A DNA stretch of 64,000 nucleotides from Paraburkholderia sp. BL25I1N1 (GTDB lineage: Bacteria > Pseudomonadota > Gammaproteobacteria > Burkholderiales > Burkholderiaceae): the NCBI RefSeq assembly GCF_003002025.1, contig NZ_PVZB01000011.1, positions 186,001 to 250,000 of the forward strand, in the 5' to 3' direction. The number at the start of each line of letters is the position of its first letter. Positions within the stretch are counted from its first letter, which is position 1. The notes under the pieces were generated by a model that saw nothing but the letters and a program-made list of their open reading frames with translations, ran no database searches and was not told where the DNA came from. The position numbers were made by a program, and so were the translations under genes. Below are positions 53,608 to 62,650 of the stretch, one piece after another.

Positions 53608-54084
53608 TTACGCCGGCTCGCCGCTGTTATCGCTGTTCTGATCGGCGCGCTCGCCGGCGTCGGCCGTGAACGCGGCCAGCACGCGCAAAGTGGCTTCCAG
53701 GTCGCTGCGCGAGACGCCTTTTAACGCTTGCGCCCGCAGCGTGACCAGTTCTTCTTCCATTTTCGCGGTGACGGCGCGGCCTTCTTCGGTGAGCACCACG
53801 GTTTTCGCGCGCCGGTCTTCGGGGTCTTCGTCGCGACGCATCAGGCCCGCGGCGCACAGTTGATCGAGCAGCCGCACGAGCGAAGGCCCTTCAATACCGA
53901 TGTGATCGGCGAGCGTGACCTGGCGCACGGCCGCGCCGAGCCGGCTGGCGGTCAGGAGTGGCGTAGCGCACGCCTCGGAGACATTGAAGGCCGCGAGCAC
54001 GCCGTGGCTCGTGCGCCGCCATTTTCGGGCGGCGACGACCAGCGTGCTGCTGACTGTCCGGCGTAAGGCATCGAGATTCGACAT
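53608..54084 (-). CDS. MarR-family regulator of the efflux operon
   Basis: A 158-residue winged-helix repressor. The recognition region is ADHIGIEGPSLVRLLDQLCA and the wing is RRDEDPEDRRAKTVVLTEEG, both classical MarR motifs. It is first in the operon, directly upstream of the FUSC gene, and its promoter region has an inverted repeat that may be its operator. Such regulators usually release DNA on binding an aromatic acid, which the pump would then export. Confidence 0.91.
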   Translation of the reverse strand: MSNLDALRRTVSSTLVVAARKWRRTSHGVLAAFNVSEACATPLLTASRLGAAVRQVTLADHIGIEGPSLVRLLDQLCAAGLMRRDEDPEDRRAKTVVLTEEGRAVTAKMEEELVTLRAQALKGVSRSDLEATLRVLAAFTADAGERADQNSDNSGEPA

Positions 54085-54102
54085 GGCCGGTATTGTATTT
54101 CC

Positions 54103-54141
54103 AAAAAATTCGTTAGCAAACTATTGATTCTGGAATTTTTT
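54103..54141. promoter_or_regulatory. Inverted repeat in the marR promoter
   Basis: AAAAAATTC (54103-54111) and GAATTTTTT (54133-54141) are perfect nine-base arms 21 bases apart, starting 18 bases upstream of the MarR start codon in an AT-rich stretch. A GTTAGCAAAC motif lies between them. It is a candidate operator for the MarR regulator. Confidence 0.45.
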
Positions 54142-54202
54142 ATGACGATACGGTGCGACTGCGCGCATCGGCACGCGCGCAGGTTTGTTACGTCGGCGTG
54201 AC

Positions 54203-55861
54203 TCAGGCCGCGAGCCCGAGCCTGACCGTCCGCGCCAGATCGTCCAGCTGGAAAGGCTTGCGCAAAATCGTGCAGCGCTTCACCGCCAGCCCGGAAATGT
54301 CCACGTCCGCATAGCCCGTTGCCAGGATCACCGGCAAATCCTCGCGCATCTTGCGCGCCTCGGCGATCACGTCGATTCCGTTCATGCCGGGCATCGCGAA
54401 GTCCACCATCAGCAGGTCCGGTTTGTCGTCCTGCAAACGGTTCAGGCCCGCGCGTCCGTCGGCGGCTTCGGTCACCGTGTAGCCGAGCATTCTCAGCGAC
54501 TCGACCAGCATGGCGCGCACCTCGCTGTCGTCTTCGACCACCAGCACGCGTTTTTCGCCGATCACGTTCGCTTCCGCATTCGACGCCGCTTCGGCCTGCG
54601 GCGCCACGCGCTCGCGCAACGGCAGCCAGAGCTCAACGGTGGTGCCCACGCCTTCCTCGCTGAACAGACGCGCGGTGCCGCCGGCCTGCCTCGCAATGCC
54701 GTAGACCTGGCTCAAGCCGAGTCCGGTTCCCTTGCCGATCGGCTTGGTGGTGAAGAACGGATCGAACACGCGCGACACCACATCGGGCGGCACACCCGAG
54801 CCGGTATCGGCGACTTCGATCACTACGTAGCGGCCTTCAGCGAGTGTCTGATCGGGCGCCTCCCGCTGCTTCACGCGAATGCCGAGCTGGCCGCCGCCCG
54901 GCATGGCGTCGCGCGCGTTGATGGCGAGATTGAGAATGGCCAGTTCGAGCTGATTGGCGTCGGCCTGAGTCCACATCTCTTGGCCTTCGAACTCGTTGGT
55001 ATAACGGATGCTCGATCCGAGCGACACCGTAATGATGTCGCGCATGCCTTGCAGCAGCGCCACCACGTCCACGGCTTTCAGATCGAGGTTGCTATTGCGC
55101 GAGAAAGTCAGCAACTGTCCCGTCAGTTTCGCGCCGCGCTCGGTCGCGCGTTTGACGGTGGCGGCCATGCTGCGAAGGCGCTCATCGCTGGTTACTCGCG
55201 CGATCAGCTCTGCGTTCACCATGATGACGTTCAGCAGATTATTGAAGTCGTGCGCGATGCCGCCGGTGAGTTGCCCGAGCGCCTCCATTTTCTGCGACTG
55301 CACGAGCACCGCCTGCACTTTGGCGCGCTCGTGTATTTCCATCATCAGCCGATTGTTGGCGGAGGCGAGTTCCTGAGTGCGTTCGGCGATACGGCTTTCC
55401 AGCGAGTCGTTCAACTGCACCAGTGCTTCTTGCGCTTCGATCCGCTCGGCCAGATGGCGGCGCGATTCATACTGCCGCGCGCGTGCCCGCAACGACGACG
55501 CCACCGCGCGCCGCAGCGTCTCCGAATTCAGCGGACGTTCGAGCACGACAACGTTGCCGAGCCGTTCGAGCACTTCGAGGCCACGTTCCGAGCGATGTCC
55601 GACGCGTGAGGCGGCGAGCAGAATAAACGGGAAATCCGACCACGCGGGCTGCTGCTCCAGCCACTCGAACAAACGGGCCGCATGGTTGCCCGTGAGCGCT
55701 TCTTCCGCGATCAACGCGGCGCCCGCACCGGCGTCGAGTTCCGCGGTGAGCGCGTCGGCATCGCGGCATGCCACGCAGAGGCGTTGATCTTTGTGCAGCA
55801 CTTCGGCAATCACATCGGCGTCGCGGCCAAACGGCGCAAGAATAAGGACGCGTTGCTCCAT
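54203..55861 (-). CDS. Hybrid sensor histidine kinase paired with KaiC
   Basis: A 552-residue cytoplasmic kinase. It has an N-terminal receiver-like domain (about 1-120) lacking the usual phospho-Asp context (AALIAEEALT), a coiled coil (about 130-185), HisKA with His204 in GGIAHDFNNLL, HATPase_c (N box NLAINARDAM, G boxes DTGSGVPP and GKGTGLGLSQ), and a C-terminal receiver with Asp487 in LLMVDFAMPGM. No membrane helix or PAS domain is seen. It starts three bases after the KaiC stop, so they are cotranscribed and probably partners. Confidence 0.9.
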   Translation of the reverse strand: MEQRVLILAPFGRDADVIAEVLHKDQRLCVACRDADALTAELDAGAGAALIAEEALTGNHAARLFEWLEQQPAWSDFPFILLAASRVGHRSERGLEVLERLGNVVVLERPLNSETLRRAVASSLRARARQYESRRHLAERIEAQEALVQLNDSLESRIAERTQELASANNRLMMEIHERAKVQAVLVQSQKMEALGQLTGGIAHDFNNLLNVIMVNAELIARVTSDERLRSMAATVKRATERGAKLTGQLLTFSRNSNLDLKAVDVVALLQGMRDIITVSLGSSIRYTNEFEGQEMWTQADANQLELAILNLAINARDAMPGGGQLGIRVKQREAPDQTLAEGRYVVIEVADTGSGVPPDVVSRVFDPFFTTKPIGKGTGLGLSQVYGIARQAGGTARLFSEEGVGTTVELWLPLRERVAPQAEAASNAEANVIGEKRVLVVEDDSEVRAMLVESLRMLGYTVTEAADGRAGLNRLQDDKPDLLMVDFAMPGMNGIDVIAEARKMREDLPVILATGYADVDISGLAVKRCTILRKPFQLDDLARTVRLGLAA

Positions 55862-55864
55862 GGC

Positions 55865-57382
55865 CTATTGCCCGGACGTGTCAAGGACGCGGTTCGTCGC
55901 ACCGAGCAGTGCAGTGTTGCCGCGATAAGCCGGCAGTCCGGAGAGCACACCTTCGAAGTCGCGCAACGCCTCGCCGACTTCCACGCCATTGCTGCCGAGC
56001 CGGAACTGGCGGATCGAGCGCTCGTGAGCATTGGCGCGGCTCTTTACAGCCGTCACGGCGGTGAGCACTTCGCCGTGGTGTTCGAAGTAGCGGAACAGCA
56101 CCACCACGTCGCTCAGGTAGCTGATGTCGATATCGGTCTGTACCTCGCCGATGATGCCGTGCTGCCCCAGCACGAGCATCGTGATCACGCCCTGCTGATT
56201 CAGATAACCGAGCAGTTCGTGCATTTGCAGCAGCAGATAGCGCTCGCCGGGCATTGCCTGCAGATAGGCGTTCAGACTGTCTATCGCGACAAAGCGCGCA
56301 CCGTCCCGCTCGACAGAGCGGCGGACGTCGCTGGCGAATTCACCGGGCGAGATCTCCGCCGGATCGATCTGCCGCAGCGTCAGCAGACCGCTTTCGACGT
56401 GCGGCGCCAGATGCATGCCGAGCGTCGCGCAGCGGATCGTCAACGTGACGAGCGTCTCGTCGAACACGTAGTAGACGCAGCGCTCGCCGCGCTCGAGCGC
56501 GGCGATCAGGCACGACACCACCGTGGTGGTCTTGCCGACGCCCGAAGGGCCGATCATCAGCGCATTGGTGCCGGGGATCAGACCGCCGCCGAGCAACGCG
56601 TCGAGCCCCTGCGTGCCGGTGCTGACCGCCTCGGTCTCGAACTGCGCGTGGTGTTCCGCCGCGACTAGGCGCGGATACACGCGGATGCCACCGGTGTCGA
56701 GCGTCAGGTCGTGGTAGCCCTCGCGGAATTTGATGCCGCGCATTTTGGCGATGCGCGTGCGCCGCCGGTTGCCGCCATAGTCGCGCACCAGATTGTCCAG
56801 ACTGACCACGCCGTGCGCGATGCTGTGCAGTTGAACGTCACCGGGCTCGGAAGAATTGTCGTCGAGCAGCAGCACCGTGCATTCTCGGGTGGCGAAATAG
56901 CGCTTGAGCGCGAGAATCTGCCGCCGGTAACGCAGCGGGTTCTGCGACAGCAGACGCAATTCGGAGAGGCTGTCCAGCACGATGCGCGAGGGTTTGAGTT
57001 CCTCGACCTGCTGGATGACGTTGCGCACCGTTTCGCCGAGTTCGACCTCGGCCGGGTGCAGCACGGTCTGCTCGTACTGCGGGTCGAGACCTTCGTCCGA
57101 AACCAGCTCGAGAATGTTGAAGCCGCCGATATCCCAGCCGTGGCTTTGAGCTACAGCGATCAGTTCGGCACGGGTCTCGGACAGCGTGATGTACAAACCT
57201 TTCTGTCCCTCTTCGACTCCCTTGAGTAAGAATTGCAAGGCCAAGGTAGTTTTACCTGTACCGGGCGCACCTTCCACAAGGTACATGCGATGGGGCGTGA
57301 GACCGCCTCCCAGGATGTCGTCGATTCCATCGATTCCTGAGGAAAGGCGGGCCGGCTTGTCGGCGGCTTGTCTGTTTGACAT
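55865..57382 (-). CDS. kaiC: KaiC-like double RecA-type ATPase
   Basis: A 505-residue circadian-clock-type ATPase with two KaiC domains. Walker A is EGAPGTGKTT (37-46) in CI and GPSGVGKTT (278-286) in CII. The catalytic Glu pair is reduced: CI reads SET (E69) and CII DET (E309). At the site of the cyanobacterial phospho-residues Ser431/Thr432 the protein has Ser421-Tyr422 in TDIDISYLSD. No kaiA or kaiB is nearby. It is coupled to a hybrid kinase and probably acts in a stress or timing signal, not a full clock. Confidence 0.92.
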   Translation of the reverse strand: MSNRQAADKPARLSSGIDGIDDILGGGLTPHRMYLVEGAPGTGKTTLALQFLLKGVEEGQKGLYITLSETRAELIAVAQSHGWDIGGFNILELVSDEGLDPQYEQTVLHPAEVELGETVRNVIQQVEELKPSRIVLDSLSELRLLSQNPLRYRRQILALKRYFATRECTVLLLDDNSSEPGDVQLHSIAHGVVSLDNLVRDYGGNRRRTRIAKMRGIKFREGYHDLTLDTGGIRVYPRLVAAEHHAQFETEAVSTGTQGLDALLGGGLIPGTNALMIGPSGVGKTTTVVSCLIAALERGERCVYYVFDETLVTLTIRCATLGMHLAPHVESGLLTLRQIDPAEISPGEFASDVRRSVERDGARFVAIDSLNAYLQAMPGERYLLLQMHELLGYLNQQGVITMLVLGQHGIIGEVQTDIDISYLSDVVVLFRYFEHHGEVLTAVTAVKSRANAHERSIRQFRLGSNGVEVGEALRDFEGVLSGLPAYRGNTALLGATNRVLDTSGQ

Positions 57383-57467
57383 GGCGTAGCGTATTTGACG
57401 TCGATGGATGGCTGTTGGTTATTCAGCCGGTACGGCGAGAATGCAAAATCCGTGCCGGTTGACGGAT

Positions 57468-58370
57468 TCATGCGCCGGCGCGCTCCTTCACCAGTTGAAT
57501 GAAGCGCGTGGCCGCGCTGTTGTGCAGTGCGGCGGGATAGGCAAGGTGCAGCGGCGCGCTGAGTTTCGAAGGGTTCGCGAGCGTGCAGTACACGGTGCCC
57601 ACCTGATCGTAACGCTGCATGGAAGCGGGCACCAAGGTCACGCCCAGACCCGCCGCCACGAGGTTGATGCCCGACACCATGCGCGGCACTTCGCGGGCAA
57701 TACGCGGGACGAAGCCCGCTTGCCGGCAAGCGGCGAGGATGTCGGCATACATGCCGGGCGCGCCCGGACGACGGACCAGAATGAAGTCTTCGTGCGCCAA
57801 CGCTTTCAGCGACACTTGCGGCCGCTTCCTGCCCTTGAGCAACGGATGACCCACCGGCAACACCACGACCATCGGTTCGTCGAGCAGCAACTCGAACGCC
57901 ACGCCCTCGCGGGCGTCGACCGGCTTGCGTAGAAACGCCGCCTGAATCTGGCCCGCAGCCAGACGCTCGATGATCTCCGCCGCGTTGAGCTCGGCGAGGT
58001 CCACGGCGACTTCGGGGCAGACCGCGCGAAACGCGCGGATCGCCTCGGTCGTGAATGGATGGAACGAGGCGGAACTGGTCAGTCCGATCGAAATCGTGCC
58101 GAGTTCTCCACGCGCAATCCGGCTCGCCTTTTCGACAGACTGCTGCAGATTTTGCAGCAGGCGTTGCGCGTCTTCCGCGAAGGCCTGACCGGCCGGCGTC
58201 AAGGTGACGCCGCGCGGCACGCGCACAAAGAGTTCGAAACCGATCTCTTCTTCCAGCGTTCGAATCTGCTGCGAGAGCGGCGGCTGTTGCATGGCTAGCC
58301 TTTCTGCCGCGCGCGTGAACTGGCCTTCTTCGGCGACCGCCAGAAAATAACGCAGATGCCGCAGCTCCAT
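57468..58370 (-). CDS. LysR-family regulator
   Basis: A 300-residue LysR regulator. The N-terminal HTH is MELRHLRYFLAVAEEGQFTR with AAERLAMQQPPLSQQI; the effector-binding domain follows (ISIGLTSSASFHPF at the start of the periplasmic-fold part). The BenM/CatM-like start and length suggest an aromatic or dicarboxylate inducer. ATG 58370 has AGGAGACG upstream. It is divergent from the hydrolase-transporter operon at 58619, with a palindrome in between, so it probably controls that operon. Confidence 0.92.
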   Translation of the reverse strand: MELRHLRYFLAVAEEGQFTRAAERLAMQQPPLSQQIRTLEEEIGFELFVRVPRGVTLTPAGQAFAEDAQRLLQNLQQSVEKASRIARGELGTISIGLTSSASFHPFTTEAIRAFRAVCPEVAVDLAELNAAEIIERLAAGQIQAAFLRKPVDAREGVAFELLLDEPMVVVLPVGHPLLKGRKRPQVSLKALAHEDFILVRRPGAPGMYADILAACRQAGFVPRIAREVPRMVSGINLVAAGLGVTLVPASMQRYDQVGTVYCTLANPSKLSAPLHLAYPAALHNSAATRFIQLVKERAGA

Positions 58371-58412
58371 GGTGTTTCGTCTCCTCACCAGCGCATGAAG
58401 GCCGGTTCGATG

Positions 58413-58435
58413 CCATACATATTAAATATGAATGG
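58413..58435. promoter_or_regulatory. Candidate LysR operator in the divergent promoter
   Basis: A 23-base dyad: CCAT and ATGG at the ends, CATATT and AATATG inside, centred on an A at 58424, with one mismatched pair. It lies 43 bases upstream of the LysR start and 184 bases from the hydrolase start. LysR regulators bind such interrupted AT-rich dyads (T-N11-A). Confidence 0.6.
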
Positions 58436-58618
58436 TGCATGAAACAGGTATTTTACATTTACCATGGCCGCTCCTACGATCTCGTCCATCGCATTCCGTC
58501 CGACTCAGCCGGTGCGACGCTCGGTATTCGCCTCCGGTTCCGAGTATTCGGTTTCCCTACGACGGATTTGATCATGCGCCGCGTTCAAGACTGTGCACGG
58601 TGATCAGGAGGAAGCTGC

Positions 58619-59695
58619 ATGACTTTGAATCTTTCACGACGTATTGCGGCGTTGTGTATGTCGGCAGGCGCGGCAGTGCTGATGACGTTCGCGCAATCCG
58701 CGTTCGCGGTCCATGCTTACGAGCCGCATCTGAAGCCGGTGGCGACGATCTCCGACACGCGCTTCATGCTCGACACGCCGCAAGGGCAAGCGCAATTCCC
58801 GCTGTATCTGTCGAAGGATTGGAACGTTGCGCAGCCGCAGGTGACACGCGCGGTTATCGTGATTCACGGCAAGCTGCGCAATGCGGACGTGTACTTTCGC
58901 ACCTCTCAGAATGCTCGCGACACCGCACACGCGGACCCCGACGCCACGCTGCTGATCGCGCCGCAGTTCCTCGCCACGCTCGACACGCGCGTACACGACG
59001 AGCCTGCCGACTTGCTGCGCTGGACCGGCGACGCCTGGATGGGCGGCGAAGCGGCGCGCGCGCCGCTGCCGATCAGTTCGTACGAGGTGCTCGATGCGAT
59101 CGTCGCGCGTCTCGCCGATCGCAAGCTATTCCCCAATCTGCGGCATGTGGTGTTCGCCGGGCATTCGGGCGGCGGCCAGATCGTGCAGCGCTACGCCGTC
59201 GCGGCGCGTAATATCGCCGCGTTGACCGGCGAAGGCATCGACGTGCGTTACGTAGTCGCGAGCCCGTCCACGTATGCGTATTTCGATGCGCAACGGCCTA
59301 ACGCGCAGGGCATTGCCGCGCCGTTCGATGCCGCGCAATGTCCCGACTTCAATCAATGGAAATACGGCATGGACAACCGGCCGCCGTATCTCGACGACCG
59401 CACGCCCGCGCAACTCGAAGCGATCTATGCGTCGCGCCGGGTCGACTACCTCGTCGGCGGCGCTGATGACGATCCGCAGCAGAGCGCGCTCGACAGAACC
59501 TGTGCCGCCGAAGCGCAAGGGCCGCAACGCGCGGCGCGCGCCGAAGCGTACTACCGGTATATCCAGTCGCGTCATCCGGACGGCCTGAAGCAGCACTTTC
59601 ATATCGTGCCGGGCGTGGGGCACGACGGTGCGCGCATGCTGACGTCGGTATGCGCGCTGTCAGCAATGTTCGACACTCCGGGATGCGGGCAATGA
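58619..59695 (+). CDS. Secreted alpha/beta hydrolase
   Basis: A 358-residue exported hydrolase. The signal peptide is about 1-30 (RRIAALCMSAGAAVLMTFAQ then SAFA). The oxyanion segment is VIHGKLRNADVYF and the nucleophile Ser183 is in GHSGGG; the His is in VPGVGHDGARM and the acidic residue in VGGADDDPQQSALD. Its paralog at 61070 lacks the signal peptide. The substrate is unknown, probably an ester or lactone. The ATG follows GGAGGAAGC. The stop overlaps the transporter ATG (ATGA). Confidence 0.82.
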   Translation: MTLNLSRRIAALCMSAGAAVLMTFAQSAFAVHAYEPHLKPVATISDTRFMLDTPQGQAQFPLYLSKDWNVAQPQVTRAVIVIHGKLRNADVYFRTSQNARDTAHADPDATLLIAPQFLATLDTRVHDEPADLLRWTGDAWMGGEAARAPLPISSYEVLDAIVARLADRKLFPNLRHVVFAGHSGGGQIVQRYAVAARNIAALTGEGIDVRYVVASPSTYAYFDAQRPNAQGIAAPFDAAQCPDFNQWKYGMDNRPPYLDDRTPAQLEAIYASRRVDYLVGGADDDPQQSALDRTCAAEAQGPQRAARAEAYYRYIQSRHPDGLKQHFHIVPGVGHDGARMLTSVCALSAMFDTPGCGQ

Positions 59696-61050
59696 GCGAA
59701 GCGACCTTCAATCAGCGCGACGGTGTCGCGGCTGGAGCCGATGCAGCGAACAGCTTGAGTCCGTCGATGGTGCGGCGCGCGATCTTCGCCTCCGTGCTCG
59801 GCAATGGACTCGAGTGGTTCGACTTTCTGATCTACGGCTACTTCGCGAAGATCATCGCGCAAGTGTTCTTTCCCGGCGGCGGCGGCTTCGTGTCGATCAT
59901 GCTGACGCTTGCGACATTTGCCGTCGGTTTTATCGTGCGGCCGATCGGCGGCATCCTGCTCGGCATTTACGCGGACCGCGCGGGGCGACGCAAGGCGCTC
60001 TCGCTGCTGATCATTTCGATGGCGGCCAGCACGTTGCTGATGGGTCTCACGCCGGGCTATGCGAGCATCGGCATCGCTGCGCCGCTGTTGGTGGTGCTTG
60101 CTCGCTTATTGCAAGGGCTATCCGTGGGCGGACAGTTCGCGACGGCTTCCGCGATGCTGGTCGAGTACGCGCCGCCGCACAAGAAGATGTTTTACGGCAG
60201 CTTCAACATGTCGGCGCAGGCGTTCGCGTTGCTGCTGTCGTCCGGCGTCGGCTATCTGCTGACCACGCAGCTCGCGCATGAGCAACTGGTGGCGTGGGGC
60301 TGGCGTTTGCCGTTTCTGTTCGGCGCGCTGGCGGGGCCGTTCGGCTTCTATATCCGGCATCGCGTGGCCGAGTCACCGGAGTTCGAGCGGCTGCTCGAAC
60401 ACAAGGAGAAACCCCCGCGCGTCACGATCCGCCAGTTCTTCCGCGACAACGGCGACGCGGCGATCTGCGCGATGGGTGTGATTATCGTCGGGGCGGCGAC
60501 TAATTATGTTTGGCATTCCTATCTCTCGGTGTATGTCGAACGGCAATTGCATTTGCCGCTGTCCACCGCGTTGCTCGGCGCGTTCGTGTCCGGTGTGCTG
60601 AATCTGTTTCTGTTTCCGCTGTCTGGCAAGCTCGCCGATCGTTATGGCGCATACCGGTTGTTCTATCCCATCGTGATCGCGTGGATGGTCTGCGTGTATC
60701 CGCTTTATCACTTCGTCGTGACGAATCCGACGCCGGGGCACCTGTTCATCGCGCAGATGATCGCGACGCTGTTCCTCGCCGCAATGTCCGGCGCGCATCC
60801 CGGCATGCTCGCGACCTTGTTCCCGGTGCGCAGCCGTTCGGCGGGCGTGGCGCTGTCGTACAACATTGCGGTGACGCTGTTCGGCGGCATGGCGCCGCTC
60901 ACCATCACCGGCTTGACGCGCGTGACCGGCAGCAGCCTCACGCCCGCGTTTTACCTGATTTTTGCCGGCTTCGTGTCACTCGCGATGGTGTACTTCACGC
61001 GCGCCGGACGCATGTCGGGCGGCGCGGCGGCGAGACCCGCCACTCATTGA
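59692..61050 (+). CDS. MHS-family proton symporter (citrate/alpha-ketoglutarate permease type)
   Basis: A 452-residue major facilitator of the metabolite:H+ symporter group, 12 helices. Family motifs are GNGLEWFDFLIYGYFAKIIA in helix 1, RPIGGILLGIYADRAGRRKA in loop 2-3 and SVGGQFATASAMLVEYAPP in helix 4. The ATG at 59692 overlaps the hydrolase stop; an ATG nine bases earlier is possible. It lies between two paralogous hydrolases and likely imports an organic acid released by the secreted one. Confidence 0.9.
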   Translation: MSEATFNQRDGVAAGADAANSLSPSMVRRAIFASVLGNGLEWFDFLIYGYFAKIIAQVFFPGGGGFVSIMLTLATFAVGFIVRPIGGILLGIYADRAGRRKALSLLIISMAASTLLMGLTPGYASIGIAAPLLVVLARLLQGLSVGGQFATASAMLVEYAPPHKKMFYGSFNMSAQAFALLLSSGVGYLLTTQLAHEQLVAWGWRLPFLFGALAGPFGFYIRHRVAESPEFERLLEHKEKPPRVTIRQFFRDNGDAAICAMGVIIVGAATNYVWHSYLSVYVERQLHLPLSTALLGAFVSGVLNLFLFPLSGKLADRYGAYRLFYPIVIAWMVCVYPLYHFVVTNPTPGHLFIAQMIATLFLAAMSGAHPGMLATLFPVRSRSAGVALSYNIAVTLFGGMAPLTITGLTRVTGSSLTPAFYLIFAGFVSLAMVYFTRAGRMSGGAAARPATH

Positions 61051-61069
61051 TCGACCACGAGCCTATTGC

Positions 61070-62092
61070 ATGACCCAGTCTTTCATCACAGACGACGAAC
61101 GCGCGCCGAATGAACATCCGGTCGCGGTCGTTGCGAGCCGGCATCTGAGCGTCACGACGCGAGCCGGCAGCGGCACCGTGCCGGTGTTTTCCAACGGCGA
61201 CTGGCTCGCGCCGACGCGCGATGTCCAACGCGCCGTGATTCTGATTCATGGCCGCTTGCGCAACGGCGACACGTATTTCGAACTCGCGCAGCGTTCGTGC
61301 TCGCTCGCCGGCGGCAGCGCGGCCGATACGCTGCTGATCGTGCCGCAGTTTCTCGCGACTGCGGATGTCGACGCGCATGAGCTGCCGCCGTCCACTTTGC
61401 ATTGGGACTGGACGAGCTGGATGGCCGGTGAGAACGCCGAAGGTCCCGCGCCGATCAGTTCGTTCGATGTACTCGACGCGATTGTGGACACGCTGGCGTC
61501 GCGCGAGCAGTTCGCGTCGCTCGCCGAGGTGGTGATCGCGGGACACTCGGGCGGCGCGCAGGTCGTGCAGCGCTACGCGGTAGTAGCGCGAGACGAGGCG
61601 TCGCTCGCGGCGCGCGGTATCGCGCTGCGCTATGTGGTCGCGAATCCTTCGTCGTATGTGTACTTCGATGCAATGCGGCCGGTTGGGTCGGTTGCGTCCG
61701 CTGTGTCCGGCGAGTTTGCGGCGTTTGATCGGGCGAGGTGTCCGTCGTTCAATCGCTGGAAGTATGGGCTCGAGGATTTGCCCGCTTACTCTCGCGACGC
61801 GGCTTCAGCGGCCACGCTCGAAGCGCGTTACGCGCAGCGTGACGTGACCGTGCTGCTCGGCGGCGCGGATTGCGATCCACAGCACCCAGCGCTCGACCGC
61901 TCGTGCGCCGCGCTGGCGCAAGGTGAACACCGGGTCGGGCGCGGCCTGGCTTATGCGCGTTATATGGCGTTGCGGCATCCCGAAGGATTGGCGAGGCATC
62001 GGACGTATGTGATCGATGGTGTCGGGCACGATGCCAAGGGGATTTTTGGGTCGGCGCAGGGGCTGGCGGCTTTGTTCGGTACTGGACTGTAA
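61070..62092 (+). CDS. Cytoplasmic alpha/beta hydrolase, paralog of the secreted one
   Basis: A 340-residue hydrolase similar throughout to the protein at 58619: ILIHGRLRNGDTYFELAQR, TLLIVPQFLATADVDAHEL, nucleophile Ser160 in AGHSGGAQVVQRYAVVARDE and GGADCDPQHPALDRSCAALA, with final His in DGVGHDAKGIF. It lacks a signal peptide, so it should act inside the cell on what the transporter brings in. The start ATG 61070 lies 19 bases after the transporter stop. The pair arose by duplication and has divergent localisation. Confidence 0.8.
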   Translation: MTQSFITDDERAPNEHPVAVVASRHLSVTTRAGSGTVPVFSNGDWLAPTRDVQRAVILIHGRLRNGDTYFELAQRSCSLAGGSAADTLLIVPQFLATADVDAHELPPSTLHWDWTSWMAGENAEGPAPISSFDVLDAIVDTLASREQFASLAEVVIAGHSGGAQVVQRYAVVARDEASLAARGIALRYVVANPSSYVYFDAMRPVGSVASAVSGEFAAFDRARCPSFNRWKYGLEDLPAYSRDAASAATLEARYAQRDVTVLLGGADCDPQHPALDRSCAALAQGEHRVGRGLAYARYMALRHPEGLARHRTYVIDGVGHDAKGIFGSAQGLAALFGTGL

Positions 62093-62191
62093 CGACGGCG
62101 ACTGAAGCGCGGTCTTGAGTAGTCGGCGATCATGGGCATGAAGCGTGCTACGGCGCTGGTACCTGCGAGTGACTTCAAGGACCGCGCCGAC

Positions 62192-62632
62192 ATGAACAGA
62201 ACCCGATTGCTTGCCACCGCGCTCGCCGCTGCGTCGCTGGGCGCTTTGCTGACCGGCAGCGCGTATGCCGACGATGCGCCTAGCCCTTGCACATCCCTGA
62301 AGCGGATCGTCGCGGCGGCCCCTGGCGGGCTCGCCTCATTGACGTCGGACGACGGCAAGGGCGTCGCGCAACCCTACGGCGACGACGCGCAATGTTCGGC
62401 GAGTCACGGTGCCTATCAATGCACGTGGACGCCGCATCACGACGCCGGCTCGATTGCCGACGCGCTGCAAGCTGTCGCGGCGGACGTCGCATCGTGTCTG
62501 CCGGACGCGACGCACGATCAGAATTCGCCGGGACTTCAGCACTTTTATCTGGGCGCGAAGGGTAAGCGGACCGATATCACACTGACGCCGACCGGGTCGA
62601 ACAAGCTGCGTCTGGTGGTGTCGGGTAAATAA
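62192..62632 (+). CDS. Hypothetical secreted protein, 146 aa
   Basis: Small exported protein with a Sec signal peptide (about 1-26, LLATALAAASLGALLTGSAY then A) and a mature part of about 120 residues without known family. It has four Cys (SPCTSL, DAQCSAS, AYQCTW, VASCLPD) that could form two disulfides, and a beta-rich end TDITLTPTGSNKLRLVVSG. ATG 62192 is chosen because the signal peptide starts there; an upstream in-frame start exists. It follows the hydrolase cluster by 99 bases; role unknown. Confidence 0.65.
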   Translation: MNRTRLLATALAAASLGALLTGSAYADDAPSPCTSLKRIVAAAPGGLASLTSDDGKGVAQPYGDDAQCSASHGAYQCTWTPHHDAGSIADALQAVAADVASCLPDATHDQNSPGLQHFYLGAKGKRTDITLTPTGSNKLRLVVSGK

Positions 62633-62650
62633 GCCGCCCGGCGAGAGCGG

